The notes: generated by a model not told the origin, from the sequence alone. Counted from the stretch's first letter, positions 17,099 through 25,350 are shown. The stretch: DNA of 64,000 nucleotides from Endozoicomonas sp. GU-1 (GCF_027366395.1 NZ_CP114771.1:3844001-3908000), one strand, 5' to 3'. Numbers and translations are program-made.

Positions 17099-19166
17099 AG
17101 TGCTGCATTTCGACGCTGAGAAATATCGGGTGCTGAAACTGCTTCAGGATCATTTAGTCTGGATCAAAGTTGAAGATGAAGATGAAGTTTCGTTTCCTTC
17201 GCTAGTACTCCAGAATGAATTAGAAGCAGCCATTATTGATGAAACACTTACTCGCATAGATGACCCATATGAAGAACTTTCATACTTGTCCCCTGAGCAA
17301 GGGACAGCAGCATATGTAAAGCGCGAAAGCAACTATCAGCTAATAAAGCCATTGGTAAGTGCTCCGGATTTTTATGACCCGAAGGTCAGATCGCATATCA
17401 TTCAGGCCATTATCAAAGAAAAGGGTTCTACCAAACAGACTCTGTACCGCCTGGCCAGACGTTACTGGCAACGCGGGCAAACGCCGAATGCTTTACTGCC
17501 TGACTATAAAAACTCCGGAGGTAAAGGAAAAAAGCGACACTCTTCTGGTAAGAAACTGGGAAGACCAAGAGAGTACACGCCGGGTGTTGGCGCGATTGTT
17601 GATGCTGAAGTTGAGAAGCTGTTTCGTATCGCGATTGACCGTTATGTACTCAATGAGAAAAAAAGGTCTTTTCCAGCAGCGCACCGGAAGTTTAAAACTC
17701 TTTATGAAAATTATTTTCCGGATACACCTGAGTCAGAAATACCTTCCCAATGGCAGATGATGCACTTCTTCAAGAGGGAGTATGACCAGGTTGAGAAGAT
17801 CCAGAAACAAGCAACCAGGATTGAGTTCAATAAAGATATCAGACCCTTATCGGCAACCGCTAACACTCAGGTATTGGGGCCTGGGTCCAGGTTTGAGATA
17901 GATGCCACTATTGCTGATATCTATCTGGTGTCAGACAGTGACCGGGGAAATATTGTTGGACGACCAACAGTTTATCTTGTGATTGATGTTTTCAGTCGCA
18001 TGATTGCCGGATTTTATGTTGGCTTTGAAGATGCCTCCTACGTTGCAGCTATGCAGGCTCTGGCCATGTCCATGACCGATAAAGTTGAGCTATGCAGGCA
18101 ATTCGGTTTTGAAATTACGACAGATGACTGGCCAGTGGTTGGAGTACCTGATGCGATATTAGCTGACCGGGGAGAACTTTTAGGGTACCAGATCGAATCA
18201 CTGGAGCGTAACTTTTCTGTCAGGATTGAGAATACGCCTCCTTATCGTGGTGACGCCAAGGGCATCGTCGAGAGAAGTTTCAGGTCTTTACAGGCCGACT
18301 TCAAACCCTATGCTCCCGGCGTCGTTCAAGGTACTACGGTCAAAAAGCGTGGAGGAAAGAATTACCGTCTGGACGGAAAAATAACGATAACGGAATTCAC
18401 AGAAATTATTCTTGCTTCAATTCTCTACCACAACCAATTTCATGCCCTTGAAAAATATGATCGGGATAGTGATATACCTTCAGACTTACCAATGACACCG
18501 TTGTCATTATGGCAATGGGGTGTGCAACATCGAACTGGTCGGTTAAGAGTGGTCCCGGAAGATGCCTTAAGAGTCAGCTTGCTGCCACGTACCAAAGCCA
18601 CTTTTTCTGAACTGGGAGTCTGTGTTTTCGGTGTCTACTACACATCCGGGGAAATTTTAAAAGAGGGCTGGTTACACAGATCATCAGAGGTTGTCCGTCC
18701 AGAAACAATGGATGCTGCCTATGACCCCAGGATTGCAGATTGTATTTACCTGTTCCCAAAGCAAAACACGACAAAGTACTGGATCTGCAACTTAACCCAG
18801 CGATCACGGCAGTTTGCCGGTTGTTCGTTTTGGGATGTATGGCAAGTCACAGAACAGCAGAAAAAAACGCTCGCTCACAGCAAGCTTGAGGCTGACAAGA
18901 AAAAGCGGGAGCTGGAGGACCTGATTGAGAAGAAAATCAAGTCAGCGATCTCCCTCGCTCCAGGCTCTGATCACCGGTCTAACGCCGAAAAGTTGAGTGC
19001 TATAGGCGAAAACCACCGAAGAGAAAAAGAGGCTGAACGTCAACGGACAGGTTACTTACCAGAAACGAAAAAGAAGGAATCCGCTCAAGTCATTCCGATG
19101 ACTGAATCAGCTGAAGACTATAGCTTTCCTGATCATATAGACGAGCTTTTTGATGAGGATGACTGA
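17082..19166 (+). CDS. tnsB: Tn7-type DDE transposase
   Basis: TnsB binds the end repeats, cuts the 3' strands and joins them to the target. The start is GTG 17082: GGAGG is seven bases upstream and the resulting N-terminus (M)FRVNEVLHFDAEKYR fits Tn7 TnsB. The protein has 694 residues. Blocks include DPKVRSHIIQ, RRYWQRGQTPNALLPDYKNS and LGPGSRFEIDATIADIYLV. The DDE residues are Asp274 (EIDAT), Asp362 (LADRGEL) and Glu397 (KGIVERSF), one step from the Tn7 numbers 273/361/396. The C-terminal tail (to SFPDHIDELFDEDD) is the acidic stretch that contacts TnsC in Tn7. tnsC starts at the very next base. Confidence 0.95.
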   Translation: MFRVNEVLHFDAEKYRVLKLLQDHLVWIKVEDEDEVSFPSLVLQNELEAAIIDETLTRIDDPYEELSYLSPEQGTAAYVKRESNYQLIKPLVSAPDFYDPKVRSHIIQAIIKEKGSTKQTLYRLARRYWQRGQTPNALLPDYKNSGGKGKKRHSSGKKLGRPREYTPGVGAIVDAEVEKLFRIAIDRYVLNEKKRSFPAAHRKFKTLYENYFPDTPESEIPSQWQMMHFFKREYDQVEKIQKQATRIEFNKDIRPLSATANTQVLGPGSRFEIDATIADIYLVSDSDRGNIVGRPTVYLVIDVFSRMIAGFYVGFEDASYVAAMQALAMSMTDKVELCRQFGFEITTDDWPVVGVPDAILADRGELLGYQIESLERNFSVRIENTPPYRGDAKGIVERSFRSLQADFKPYAPGVVQGTTVKKRGGKNYRLDGKITITEFTEIILASILYHNQFHALEKYDRDSDIPSDLPMTPLSLWQWGVQHRTGRLRVVPEDALRVSLLPRTKATFSELGVCVFGVYYTSGEILKEGWLHRSSEVVRPETMDAAYDPRIADCIYLFPKQNTTKYWICNLTQRSRQFAGCSFWDVWQVTEQQKKTLAHSKLEADKKKRELEDLIEKKIKSAISLAPGSDHRSNAEKLSAIGENHRREKEAERQRTGYLPETKKKESAQVIPMTESAEDYSFPDHIDELFDEDD

Positions 19167-20843
19167 ATGGCATTACCAACCAACATCACCAAGGCCGTTT
19201 ACCTCGATCCGGGAGTGGCGCAATACCGGGGCAACCCGTTGATTGAAGCCTTGCCGCCTATTCTAACAACGCAGGATATTAGAAAAGGGCTTATTGGAGA
19301 TGTCACTTATGACCCTCGGGAGGCCTTTGTTGATGGTAGTAAACGGGTTCATATCATCGCCCGGTTGCTTGATGATTTTTTTCAGCCCCTGGCCAATCAT
19401 ATTCAACTGGAAACAAAGCTTTCGATCATGATCCGCAGGGGCTATGTCGGTAGAAATCTGGCTGATGGCTCCCTGAATGCACATATGCAAAATGGCTACG
19501 AACGGCTAATGAAAGGGGAACTGGGCGTTTTTCGCTTTGAGCAAGCCAAGTCTACAGCTCGTAGTCTGGCACTAATCGGATGCTCTGGTAGCGGCAAAAG
19601 CACAACACTTAACCGAATCCTGGCAACTTACCCTCAAGCGATTTACCACGAAGTGTATAATTTTACCCAGATCACTTATCTGAAGGTTGATTGCCCCCAT
19701 GATGGTTCGCTAAAGAATCTGTGTATCCACTTCTTTCGAGCCATCGATAATCTGATTCATACGGATTACGAGCAAAAATACGCACTGAAGCGGCACAGCA
19801 TTGATACCCTGCTGGCGCTGATGAGCCAGATTGCCAACCTGCACGCTATTGGCGTTCTGGTGATTGATGAAATCCAGCACCTTAGTCGCCAGCGCTCAGG
19901 TGGCGTAGAACAAATGTTGAATTTCTTCGTCACTCTGGTCAACGTCATTGGCCTGCCTGTAGTTATGGTCGGTACACCCAAAGCCAGACCTATCTTTGAA
20001 ACAGATCTCCGGTCAGGCCGCCGTGGTGCCGGGTTTGGTGCCTTGATATGGCACCCCGTGAAACAACAGCCTTCGACCCAAAATCCGAAAACCGGGCAGA
20101 TACAAAAAAGTGAATGGACCGCCTTCACAGACAAGCTTTGGAAATATCAGTGGTTGCAGAAGCGTGACGAGCTGTTGAGCGATGACATTCGGGACTGCTG
20201 GTATGAGCTTTCCCAAGGCGTTCTGGATATTGTGGTCAAGCTGTTTGTGCTGGCTCAGCTCAGGGCAATAGCCACTCGCACGGAACGTCTGACCTCGAAG
20301 TTAATGAGGCAAGTCTATACGGACGAGTTTAAGCCTGTTCACCCTATGCTGGACGCCCTTCGCTCAGGCGATGAAGAGCGTATTGCCAAATACTCTGACC
20401 TGACATTTCCGGAGATTGATGAGAAGTTGCTGGAGCTGAGTGCAAAGATTGAGGAGTCAATCGCTTCAGATCAGGAAGAATTGGAACAATATGGTGGTAA
20501 TGAGCAGGCAGAGAGGCTCCATAACCTGTTGATTGCCATGGATTGTAAGTCAGATTTGCTGGTTCCCCTGATCAAGAAAGCCTTCAAGCAAAAGCCCGGT
20601 TTATCAGTGCGTGAACTGATCCCGGTCGTCCTGGATTGGTATGATCGACCAGGGAAAAAGCCAGATGGTAACTCAACAAAAACAAAGAATAAGAGCATAA
20701 GCCGTAAAGACTGGCATACGCTTGAAACCAGTGATCTGAGATTTAAATTCACTCAGGTGGATGATGATGCATCCCTGTACGATGGATTGAAGCAGTCTGG
20801 CATGATCTTCAACACAGAAGCCTGGCTCAAGGAAGCTGGCTGA
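19167..20843 (+). CDS. tnsC: Tn7-type AAA+ transposition regulator
   Basis: TnsC is the ATP-dependent switch linking target selectors (TnsD, TnsE) to the TnsAB transposase and carrying target immunity. 558 residues, against 555 in Tn7. Walker A is LIGCSGSGKST (about 136-146) and Walker B is VLVIDEIQHLSRQRSGG (about 231). Other family blocks are RRGYVGRN, QNGYERL, FFVTLVNVIGLPVVMVGTPKAR, RRGAGFGALIW, ELSQGVLDIVVKLFVLAQLRA and KPVHPMLDALRSG. The C-terminus (DLRFKFTQVDDDASLYDGLK) follows the TnsA-contacting tail of Tn7 TnsC. The stop overlaps the tnsD start (TGATG). Confidence 0.95.
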   Translation: MALPTNITKAVYLDPGVAQYRGNPLIEALPPILTTQDIRKGLIGDVTYDPREAFVDGSKRVHIIARLLDDFFQPLANHIQLETKLSIMIRRGYVGRNLADGSLNAHMQNGYERLMKGELGVFRFEQAKSTARSLALIGCSGSGKSTTLNRILATYPQAIYHEVYNFTQITYLKVDCPHDGSLKNLCIHFFRAIDNLIHTDYEQKYALKRHSIDTLLALMSQIANLHAIGVLVIDEIQHLSRQRSGGVEQMLNFFVTLVNVIGLPVVMVGTPKARPIFETDLRSGRRGAGFGALIWHPVKQQPSTQNPKTGQIQKSEWTAFTDKLWKYQWLQKRDELLSDDIRDCWYELSQGVLDIVVKLFVLAQLRAIATRTERLTSKLMRQVYTDEFKPVHPMLDALRSGDEERIAKYSDLTFPEIDEKLLELSAKIEESIASDQEELEQYGGNEQAERLHNLLIAMDCKSDLLVPLIKKAFKQKPGLSVRELIPVVLDWYDRPGKKPDGNSTKTKNKSISRKDWHTLETSDLRFKFTQVDDDASLYDGLKQSGMIFNTEAWLKEAG

Positions 20844-22369
20844 TGCTGAATTTCCCTCGACCCTATCCAGATGAGCTGATCTACAGCGTTATTGCCAGAG
20901 CGGGGATACACCATGGAATCACCAGCCCAAAGATGCTGTTAGATGAGGTTTTTGATGACCGGAAAATCATTGCTACGGTTGATCTCCCAAATCATTTGGC
21001 CAATATTGCCAGACAATACCCGGAAACGCTGGGCTATAGCACTGAGTCATTAGCTTACCAGCACACTCTGTTTCCCGTTTATGCCCCTTTTACCACGGAA
21101 AATCGAAGGCTGAATTGCCTGAACTGGATGGCATCCAGCTCGCAGGGAGCCATTCATTTAGCGTTGGGTGTTGCTGCCTCAAGAATCAAGCAAGAACGCT
21201 GCATGTGTTATTGTCCTGAATGTCTTGATGAGCAGAAGAAAACCTATGGGGAATATTATTGGGCCAGACAATGGCAACTGGCCGGTGCGAACTGCTGTAT
21301 CAAGCATGGGAAACTTCATGCAGCCAAATCGTTACGGCATGAATACCACAGGCACCAATTTTTCCCCGCTTCACCAGAACTTTGTCCAGCAGTGAAAAAG
21401 CAAAAGGGAAAAGAGCAGGATAGGAAAGTCGCTATTCAAACTGGTCTTTTGCTCTCGTCGCTGCCTGCTGAGTCCGCAAGCTTTGAACAGTGGAGCCACT
21501 TTTATAAAAGGCTGGCTTTGCAAGCAGGTTGCAATCGAGGGCAGCAAATCCGGTATGAATCCATCAGGGAGAGAGTGTGTCAATACTGGACGATGGGGTG
21601 GCTGAATGCACAAGGGCTTCACGTTTCTGATGATCAGTCATGCTGGTTAAGAGGAATTTTTCGCAAACACCGAAAATCGTTCAGTTACCTGGAGCACATT
21701 GTTGCCCTGGCACCTTTCCTGCCTGATGACTGGCGAATCACCGACGCTATCACTCAAGTCAAAGCGATTCAGCCACCAATGGGGCAATGTGAGCAGTTGC
21801 CTCCTGAGGGGCAAGCAGAAGCGATACAACCTAAACGCAGGGAATGGCATGCTTTGGTGGATAAACATGGGCTAAAAGTAGCAAGGAACGGTAATGGTGC
21901 TTTATATGCCTGGTTGTATCGACATGATCAGATCTGGCTTCTCGATATAAATCATCAGTACAGGCAAAAACGGCCTCCGGCTCCACAGAAGATTGACTGG
22001 CATAGAAGGGACAAAAGCACCGTAAGGGAACTGATCATAATCCGTGATAAGTACGAACTGCTTTTGGATTCCCCCAGATGGTCAAAAAGCTGGTATCTAT
22101 CGAAGCTTCAAAAATCAGCTGCAAGCATTGAGAAAAATCCAGACAAGTACCCACTCGTACATCAATTCTTACATCGCTACTGCGAGCAGACGACAGACTA
22201 TCAAATACGGCGTATTACCCGCTCCCTACTGTCCTGCCAGTATCCGGCTGACAGGCCAGAGCGTTGGCAGCTGCTTCGTATGTCAGGATTGAGTGACGAA
22301 CGCATAACTCCAATCACAAACCGTTTTTTACAGGAAGTACTGAAATATCATGCAGGGAATACGATTTGA
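20843..22369 (+). CDS. tnsD: Site-specific target selector for attTn7 (TniQ family)
   Basis: TnsD binds the 3' end of glmS and directs insertion downstream of it. The protein has 508 residues, the same as Tn7 TnsD. Its CCCH zinc finger matches Tn7 in position: Cys124 and Cys127 (CPEC) and Cys152 and His155 (CIKH). Shared blocks are NFPRPYPDELIYSVIARAG, SPKMLLDEV, HTLFPVYAPF, LGVAASR, LRGIFRKHRKSFSYLEH and YAWLYRHDQIWL, and the C-terminal ERWQLLRMSGLSDERIT. The element sits where such a protein would place it, 25 bp past glmS. This is the long TnsD form, not the short TniQ of CRISPR-associated transposons. tnsE starts inside its 3' end. Confidence 0.95.
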   Translation: MLNFPRPYPDELIYSVIARAGIHHGITSPKMLLDEVFDDRKIIATVDLPNHLANIARQYPETLGYSTESLAYQHTLFPVYAPFTTENRRLNCLNWMASSSQGAIHLALGVAASRIKQERCMCYCPECLDEQKKTYGEYYWARQWQLAGANCCIKHGKLHAAKSLRHEYHRHQFFPASPELCPAVKKQKGKEQDRKVAIQTGLLLSSLPAESASFEQWSHFYKRLALQAGCNRGQQIRYESIRERVCQYWTMGWLNAQGLHVSDDQSCWLRGIFRKHRKSFSYLEHIVALAPFLPDDWRITDAITQVKAIQPPMGQCEQLPPEGQAEAIQPKRREWHALVDKHGLKVARNGNGALYAWLYRHDQIWLLDINHQYRQKRPPAPQKIDWHRRDKSTVRELIIIRDKYELLLDSPRWSKSWYLSKLQKSAASIEKNPDKYPLVHQFLHRYCEQTTDYQIRRITRSLLSCQYPADRPERWQLLRMSGLSDERITPITNRFLQEVLKYHAGNTI

Positions 22370-22802
22370 ACATCTTGCGGATGATACTCAGGTCAGGGCC
22401 ATTGGCTCACTGTTCCGAAAAACCACTGGCTCCCAGTGGGGGATTAATCTTGGCTTTTACCCTTTTCAGCCCAAAAAATCCCTGACTGTTTCCCATGCGC
22501 CTATCTTGGCAAGAAGACGTGTGTTTAACCCAACCAATCCTTATAAGCAGGCTGGTTATCGGCAAGTGTTTGCCATCACGGATACCAGCTGCTGGAGGGT
22601 CGAGGCCTTAAAGAACTGCCCTGTTCTGGAGAACCTGCAACCTATAGAGCAAGAACAATTGTGCTTTGTTTTCCAGACTGAGAATGGGCTCACGGTATAT
22701 CTGCCGCAGTTTGAACTGGCAAGGGCACTGTTCATGCATGATGGTTATCTGTCGCGGACAGCCCTGGAGCCACATCTTTTAAACAGGATAAAGCGAATAT
22801 AA
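22350..22802 (+). pseudogene. tnsE: Truncated tnsE (N-terminal part only)
   Basis: TnsE directs Tn7 to conjugating plasmids and replicating DNA through the sliding clamp. Only 150 of about 540 residues remain: IGSLFRKTTGSQWGINLGFY, APILARRRVFNPT and LTVYLPQFELARALFMHDGYLSRTAL correspond to the N-terminal portion of TnsE. The sequence then ends LLNRIKRI and a stop. The clamp-interacting and DNA-binding C-terminal region is absent, so this pathway should be inactive. The start overlaps the tnsD end by 20 bases, as expected for the operon. Assignment rests on the LPQFELARALF block and position. Confidence 0.8.
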
Positions 22803-22834
22803 ATTTCTATCCAGATCTAGGCCGAGTATTTAAG

Positions 22835-22999
22835 ATGGTTAAAATATTTGAGTCTGATTTATATGAAGGTTCCTTGGTACCTGTGATAATTGCTCATAGA
22901 AATGCATCTATCAGTAGGCTTCCAGGTGGAAAAGTCCTTGATATTGCAACGCGTATTGCCTTTGATCAGAAGCATAAGGATAAAGTCAAAGCTCCATAA
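22835..22999 (+). CDS. Small unrecognised ORF after tnsE fragment
   Basis: 54 residues from ATG 22835: MVKIFESDLYEGSLVPVIIA, then HRNASISRLPGGKVLDIATRIAFDQKHKDKVKAP in two stretches. The frame stays open upstream to about 22763, overlapping tnsE in a shifted frame. Composition looks protein-like but I do not recognise a family. It could be a remnant of a cargo gene or of tnsE joined by deletion. No clear RBS. Confidence 0.3.
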   Translation: MVKIFESDLYEGSLVPVIIAHRNASISRLPGGKVLDIATRIAFDQKHKDKVKAP

Positions 23000-23188
23000 T
23001 CTATATAGTTATACGGAGAGATTACTTTTAGCCGATATTAGTGTTAGCCATTGGAACTTGTAATTCATGGGCGTTTTTGATCTATATTCTGGATAAACTT
23101 AAGACTGGTTAGAAATCGTTCTACCCAGTCGGCTTTATGTTTGAGATGTGCTTCTTCTGCTCAAAACAGGCGGACAAAATTTTTCTCA
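23000..23188. other. Non-coding stretch inside transposon near L end
   Basis: AT-rich, no gene seen. It contains GGCGGACAAAAT at 23169-23180, which matches an internal part of the canonical Tn7 terminal sequence although this element's own ends differ. Confidence 0.5.
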
Positions 23189-23335
23189 GTATGAAACTTT
23201 ATTACTTGGAATTATCTAGAATTAGCCATGCTGCCTGATTCTAGTATGAAAATTTATTTTTGAAACTTCGGATTTTGAAACCGTAGAATGCGGCTTTCAG
23301 GGGCGTTCAGTGTGATACTTTATTACTCTCCTACA
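23189..23335 (-). repeat. Transposon left-end with three spaced TnsB sites
   Basis: Inverted copies of the R-end motif occur at 23311-23328 (GTGATACTTTATTACT core, terminal), 23244-23261 (GTATGAAAATTTATTTTT, weak) and 23189-23206 (GTATGAAACTTTATTACT). The end finishes ...CTCCTACA at 23335. Three separated sites is the Tn7 L-end arrangement. Confidence 0.8.
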
Positions 23336-23340
23336 AATGT
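23336..23340. repeat. Target-site duplication, right copy (AATGT)
   Basis: AATGT directly follows the transposon end ...CTACA and equals 16143-16147. Confidence 0.88.
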
Positions 23341-23356
23341 TGTAGGAGAGTAATAA
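23341..23356 (+). mobile_element. Relic of a second Tn7-type end abutting the first element
   Basis: TGTAGGAGAGTAATAA follows the AATGT duplication at once. It is a perfect inverted copy of the last 16 bases of the element at 16148-23335 and is oriented as the glmS-proximal end of another element lying to the right. Similarity stops after 16 bases, where another inverted repeat begins. Confidence 0.65.
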
Positions 23357-23416
23357 CTGCCTTTCACCATCCCGATTGATATTCAGGAAAATATCAATCG
23401 GGATGGTGAAAGGCAG
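23357..23416. repeat. Perfect 27-bp inverted repeat with 6-nt loop
   Basis: Left arm 23357-23383, loop CAGGAA, right arm 23390-23416, no mismatch. The right arm is part of an IS66 transposase scrap, so the left arm looks like a short inverted duplication of it. It directly abuts the Tn7-type palindrome. Confidence 0.85.
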
Positions 23417-23594
23417 GTTGATGGTTCTTGATAACCCGGTACTGCCTCTTCATAACAACCTCAGTGAAAGCCAGATAAGAGAACACGTCAAACGGCGTAA
23501 AATCAGTGGTGGCACCAAAGTGAGGGTGGCCGACGTAGAGACACCTTTGCAAGCCTGTCAAAGTACCTTCACTGGTTTAATAAAAAATCTTTAA
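23376..23594 (+). pseudogene. IS66-type transposase C-terminal scrap
   Basis: The frame encodes ...GRLMVLDNPVLPLHNNLSES, QIREHVKRRKISGGTKVR and TFTGLIKNL. The pattern P-L-H-N-N-x-S-E-x-x-I-R-E-x-V-K-R-R-K-I-S-G-G-T is the C-terminal signature of IS66-family transposases. Only about 70 residues remain and the end is degenerate (KVRVADVETPLQA replaces the usual Arg/Cys-rich segment). No IS66 ends were recognised. It stops where the MerR-methyltransferase gene begins (TAATG). Confidence 0.75.
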
Positions 23595-24772
23595 TGTATC
23601 GCATATCCGAACTGGCAGCACAGGTTGGCCTGTCTCGGGCCGCACTCATCTACTACGAGAAGATCGGCCTGATCAAAGGCAAGCGACAGGCTAATGGCTA
23701 TCGCAGGTACAGTGATCGGGATGTCCAGCAACTTCATATGATTCAACTTTTACAGGCTGGCGGATTGACGCTGAAAGAGTGCCAGGCCTGCCTGAATGCC
23801 AAAATTGAACGACAATTGCTTTCCAATCGTCTCCACCGGCTTGATGAAGAGATTGCCAGGAAGCAGAAGTCGCGTCAGTTACTGGCTGCCATGCTGGGTG
23901 AAGGTGAACTCACTGCATGGCATGAACAAGTGGATAAAATTGCACCAGATGTCCATTTGGACTGGTTAATAAAGCAGGGTTTTGATGAGAAAAATGCCCT
24001 GCGATTAAAATGGTTATCAAAAGATATGAACAGTCATCAGAAGTATATGGCAGATTTCACGCGTGTTTTTGACATATTGGACAGATGGGGGCCCGGCTCG
24101 GAAGAAGAAACCCTGAAAGCCCTGGCTCAAGTACCCATATCTGTGCAAACCATTCTTGAGCTAGGCTGCGGAAAAGGTATCGCCACCGCAGTACTGGCGC
24201 AAAACAGTAGTGCGCAGATCACTGCCGTTGATAATGATGAACCGGCATTAATTCGCCTGATGGAGCGAGCCAGAGAAGCCGGTGTGGAAGAACGCATCAC
24301 GACTCATTGCGGCAGTATGACAGATCTGCCCTTTGAACCGGAAAGCTTTGACCTGATCTGGGCTGAAGCCAGCGCCTATATCATGGGCGTCCCCCATGCG
24401 ATGCAACAGTGGCAAAACCTGCTGAGAAAAAATGGAGTTCTGGTCATCAGTGACCTGGTCTGGAAAACCCATACGCCAGACAAAGAGGTCCGGAGTTTCT
24501 GGGATAAAGAATACCCCGGCCTGGTAACAACAGAGGAACGTCTTCAACAGGCAGAAGCCGCAGGATATCGGGTAATTGACAGCTTTGCTTTAAGCAAGCA
24601 GGCCTGGAAAGCCTACTATGAACCTCTTGAGATACGGGTAAATGATTTAAAAGCAGAAATGGCGGACTCTGCCGCATTGAGAGATATACAGGCCGAGCTG
24701 GAAATTTACCACAACTACCTTGGGCAGTTTGGCTATCAGGTGTTTGTGCTACAACGCTCAGAAAAATTGTAA
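23594..24772 (+). CDS. MerR-family regulator fused to a SAM-dependent methyltransferase
   Basis: 392 residues. Residues 1-70 are a MerR winged helix (MYRISELAAQVGLSRAALIY, KIGLIKGKRQANGYRRYSDR), then a dimerisation helix (about 75-105). From about 165 on lies a class I methyltransferase: motif I ILELGCGKGIATAVLAQ, an acidic end of strand 2 in TAVDNDEP, then HCGSMTDLPFEPESFDLIWAE, and LLRKNGVLVISDLVWKT near motif IV-V. Fusions of this kind probably sense and modify a small molecule, which would make effector detection and detoxification one protein; that is inference. The GNAT gene follows 22 bp later, on the same strand with its own GGAGG, suggesting a two-gene unit. Confidence 0.85.
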   Translation: MYRISELAAQVGLSRAALIYYEKIGLIKGKRQANGYRRYSDRDVQQLHMIQLLQAGGLTLKECQACLNAKIERQLLSNRLHRLDEEIARKQKSRQLLAAMLGEGELTAWHEQVDKIAPDVHLDWLIKQGFDEKNALRLKWLSKDMNSHQKYMADFTRVFDILDRWGPGSEEETLKALAQVPISVQTILELGCGKGIATAVLAQNSSAQITAVDNDEPALIRLMERAREAGVEERITTHCGSMTDLPFEPESFDLIWAEASAYIMGVPHAMQQWQNLLRKNGVLVISDLVWKTHTPDKEVRSFWDKEYPGLVTTEERLQQAEAAGYRVIDSFALSKQAWKAYYEPLEIRVNDLKAEMADSAALRDIQAELEIYHNYLGQFGYQVFVLQRSEKL

Positions 24773-24794
24773 TTGATTTGGAGGCTATGGAAAC

Positions 24795-25346
24795 GTGGAG
24801 TTTTCAGTTTACGATCCAGGCGAAATTGACGAGATCAGAGATCTTTTTATCAGAACATTTACAGACTCAGAAAGTGAGGCGGAAGGAACAATGGTCGGCA
24901 ACCTGGCCTATGAGTTAATGAATACAACGGACAACAATGATCTCTTTGTTTTTGTTGCCCGGGATCATCATCAACACCATGGCGCGCAGATTGCCGGCTG
25001 CATTATTTTTTCCCGGTTAACTTTTGACAGCGGTATCGATGCTTTTCTGCTGTCTCCCGTTGCTGTCAGCAGTGATTACCAGGGTAAAGGTACCGGTCAG
25101 GCACTGATTAACTTTGGCCTGAGCATACTAAAAGACAATGGTACTCAATTGGTATTCACCTATGGTGACCCCAACTACTATTCGCGAACAGGGTTTGCGC
25201 CGGTCAGTGAAGCCGTGATCAGGGCACCACTGCCACTGTCCCATCCGGAAGGTTGGCTAGGCCAGGCGCTGATCAGCAAGACGATTGAGCCAATGAATGG
25301 TAAACCACAATGTGTTGAGGCGATGAATAAGCCTGAAATCTGGTAA
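24795..25346 (+). CDS. GNAT-family N-acetyltransferase
   Basis: 183 residues from GTG 24795, with GGAGG at 24780-24784. The Gcn5-related fold is seen in FSVYDPGEIDEIRDLFIRTF, the strand AGCIIFSRL, then FLLSPVAVSSDYQGKGTGQA with the acetyl-CoA loop Q-G-K-G-T-G (the R/Q-x-x-G-x-G/A motif), and YYSRTGFAPVSEAVI near the end. This resembles the YhbS-like subgroup, predicted small-molecule or protein acetyltransferases. Substrate unknown. Its position 22 bp after the MerR-methyltransferase suggests shared transcription and perhaps a shared chemical target. An intrinsic terminator follows immediately. Confidence 0.85.
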   Translation: MEFSVYDPGEIDEIRDLFIRTFTDSESEAEGTMVGNLAYELMNTTDNNDLFVFVARDHHQHHGAQIAGCIIFSRLTFDSGIDAFLLSPVAVSSDYQGKGTGQALINFGLSILKDNGTQLVFTYGDPNYYSRTGFAPVSEAVIRAPLPLSHPEGWLGQALISKTIEPMNGKPQCVEAMNKPEIW

Positions 25347-25350
25347 TCAA

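Larger units (their letters stand above)
16148..23335 (+). mobile_element. Tn7-family transposon in attTn7, 7188 bp
   Basis: Bounded by TGTGGGCAAGTAATAAAG at the glmS side and, inverted, TGTAGGAGAGTAATAAAG at the far side, with an AATGT duplication on both flanks. It carries tnsA, tnsB, tnsC and tnsD in one overlapping operon, plus the N-terminal part of tnsE. Gene order, product lengths and active-site residue positions follow canonical Tn7. The glmS-proximal end has closely packed TnsB sites like Tn7 R; the far end has three spaced sites like Tn7 L. Between tnsE and the L end there are only about 530 bp with no recognisable cargo, so it is a near-minimal element, perhaps after cargo loss. 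Confidence 0.93.

Noticed and set aside
16250-23335. CRISPR-associated (CAST-type) Tn7 element
   Set aside because: No cas genes or CRISPR array; the TniQ protein is a full-length 508-residue TnsD with the attTn7-reading architecture, and the element sits in attTn7.
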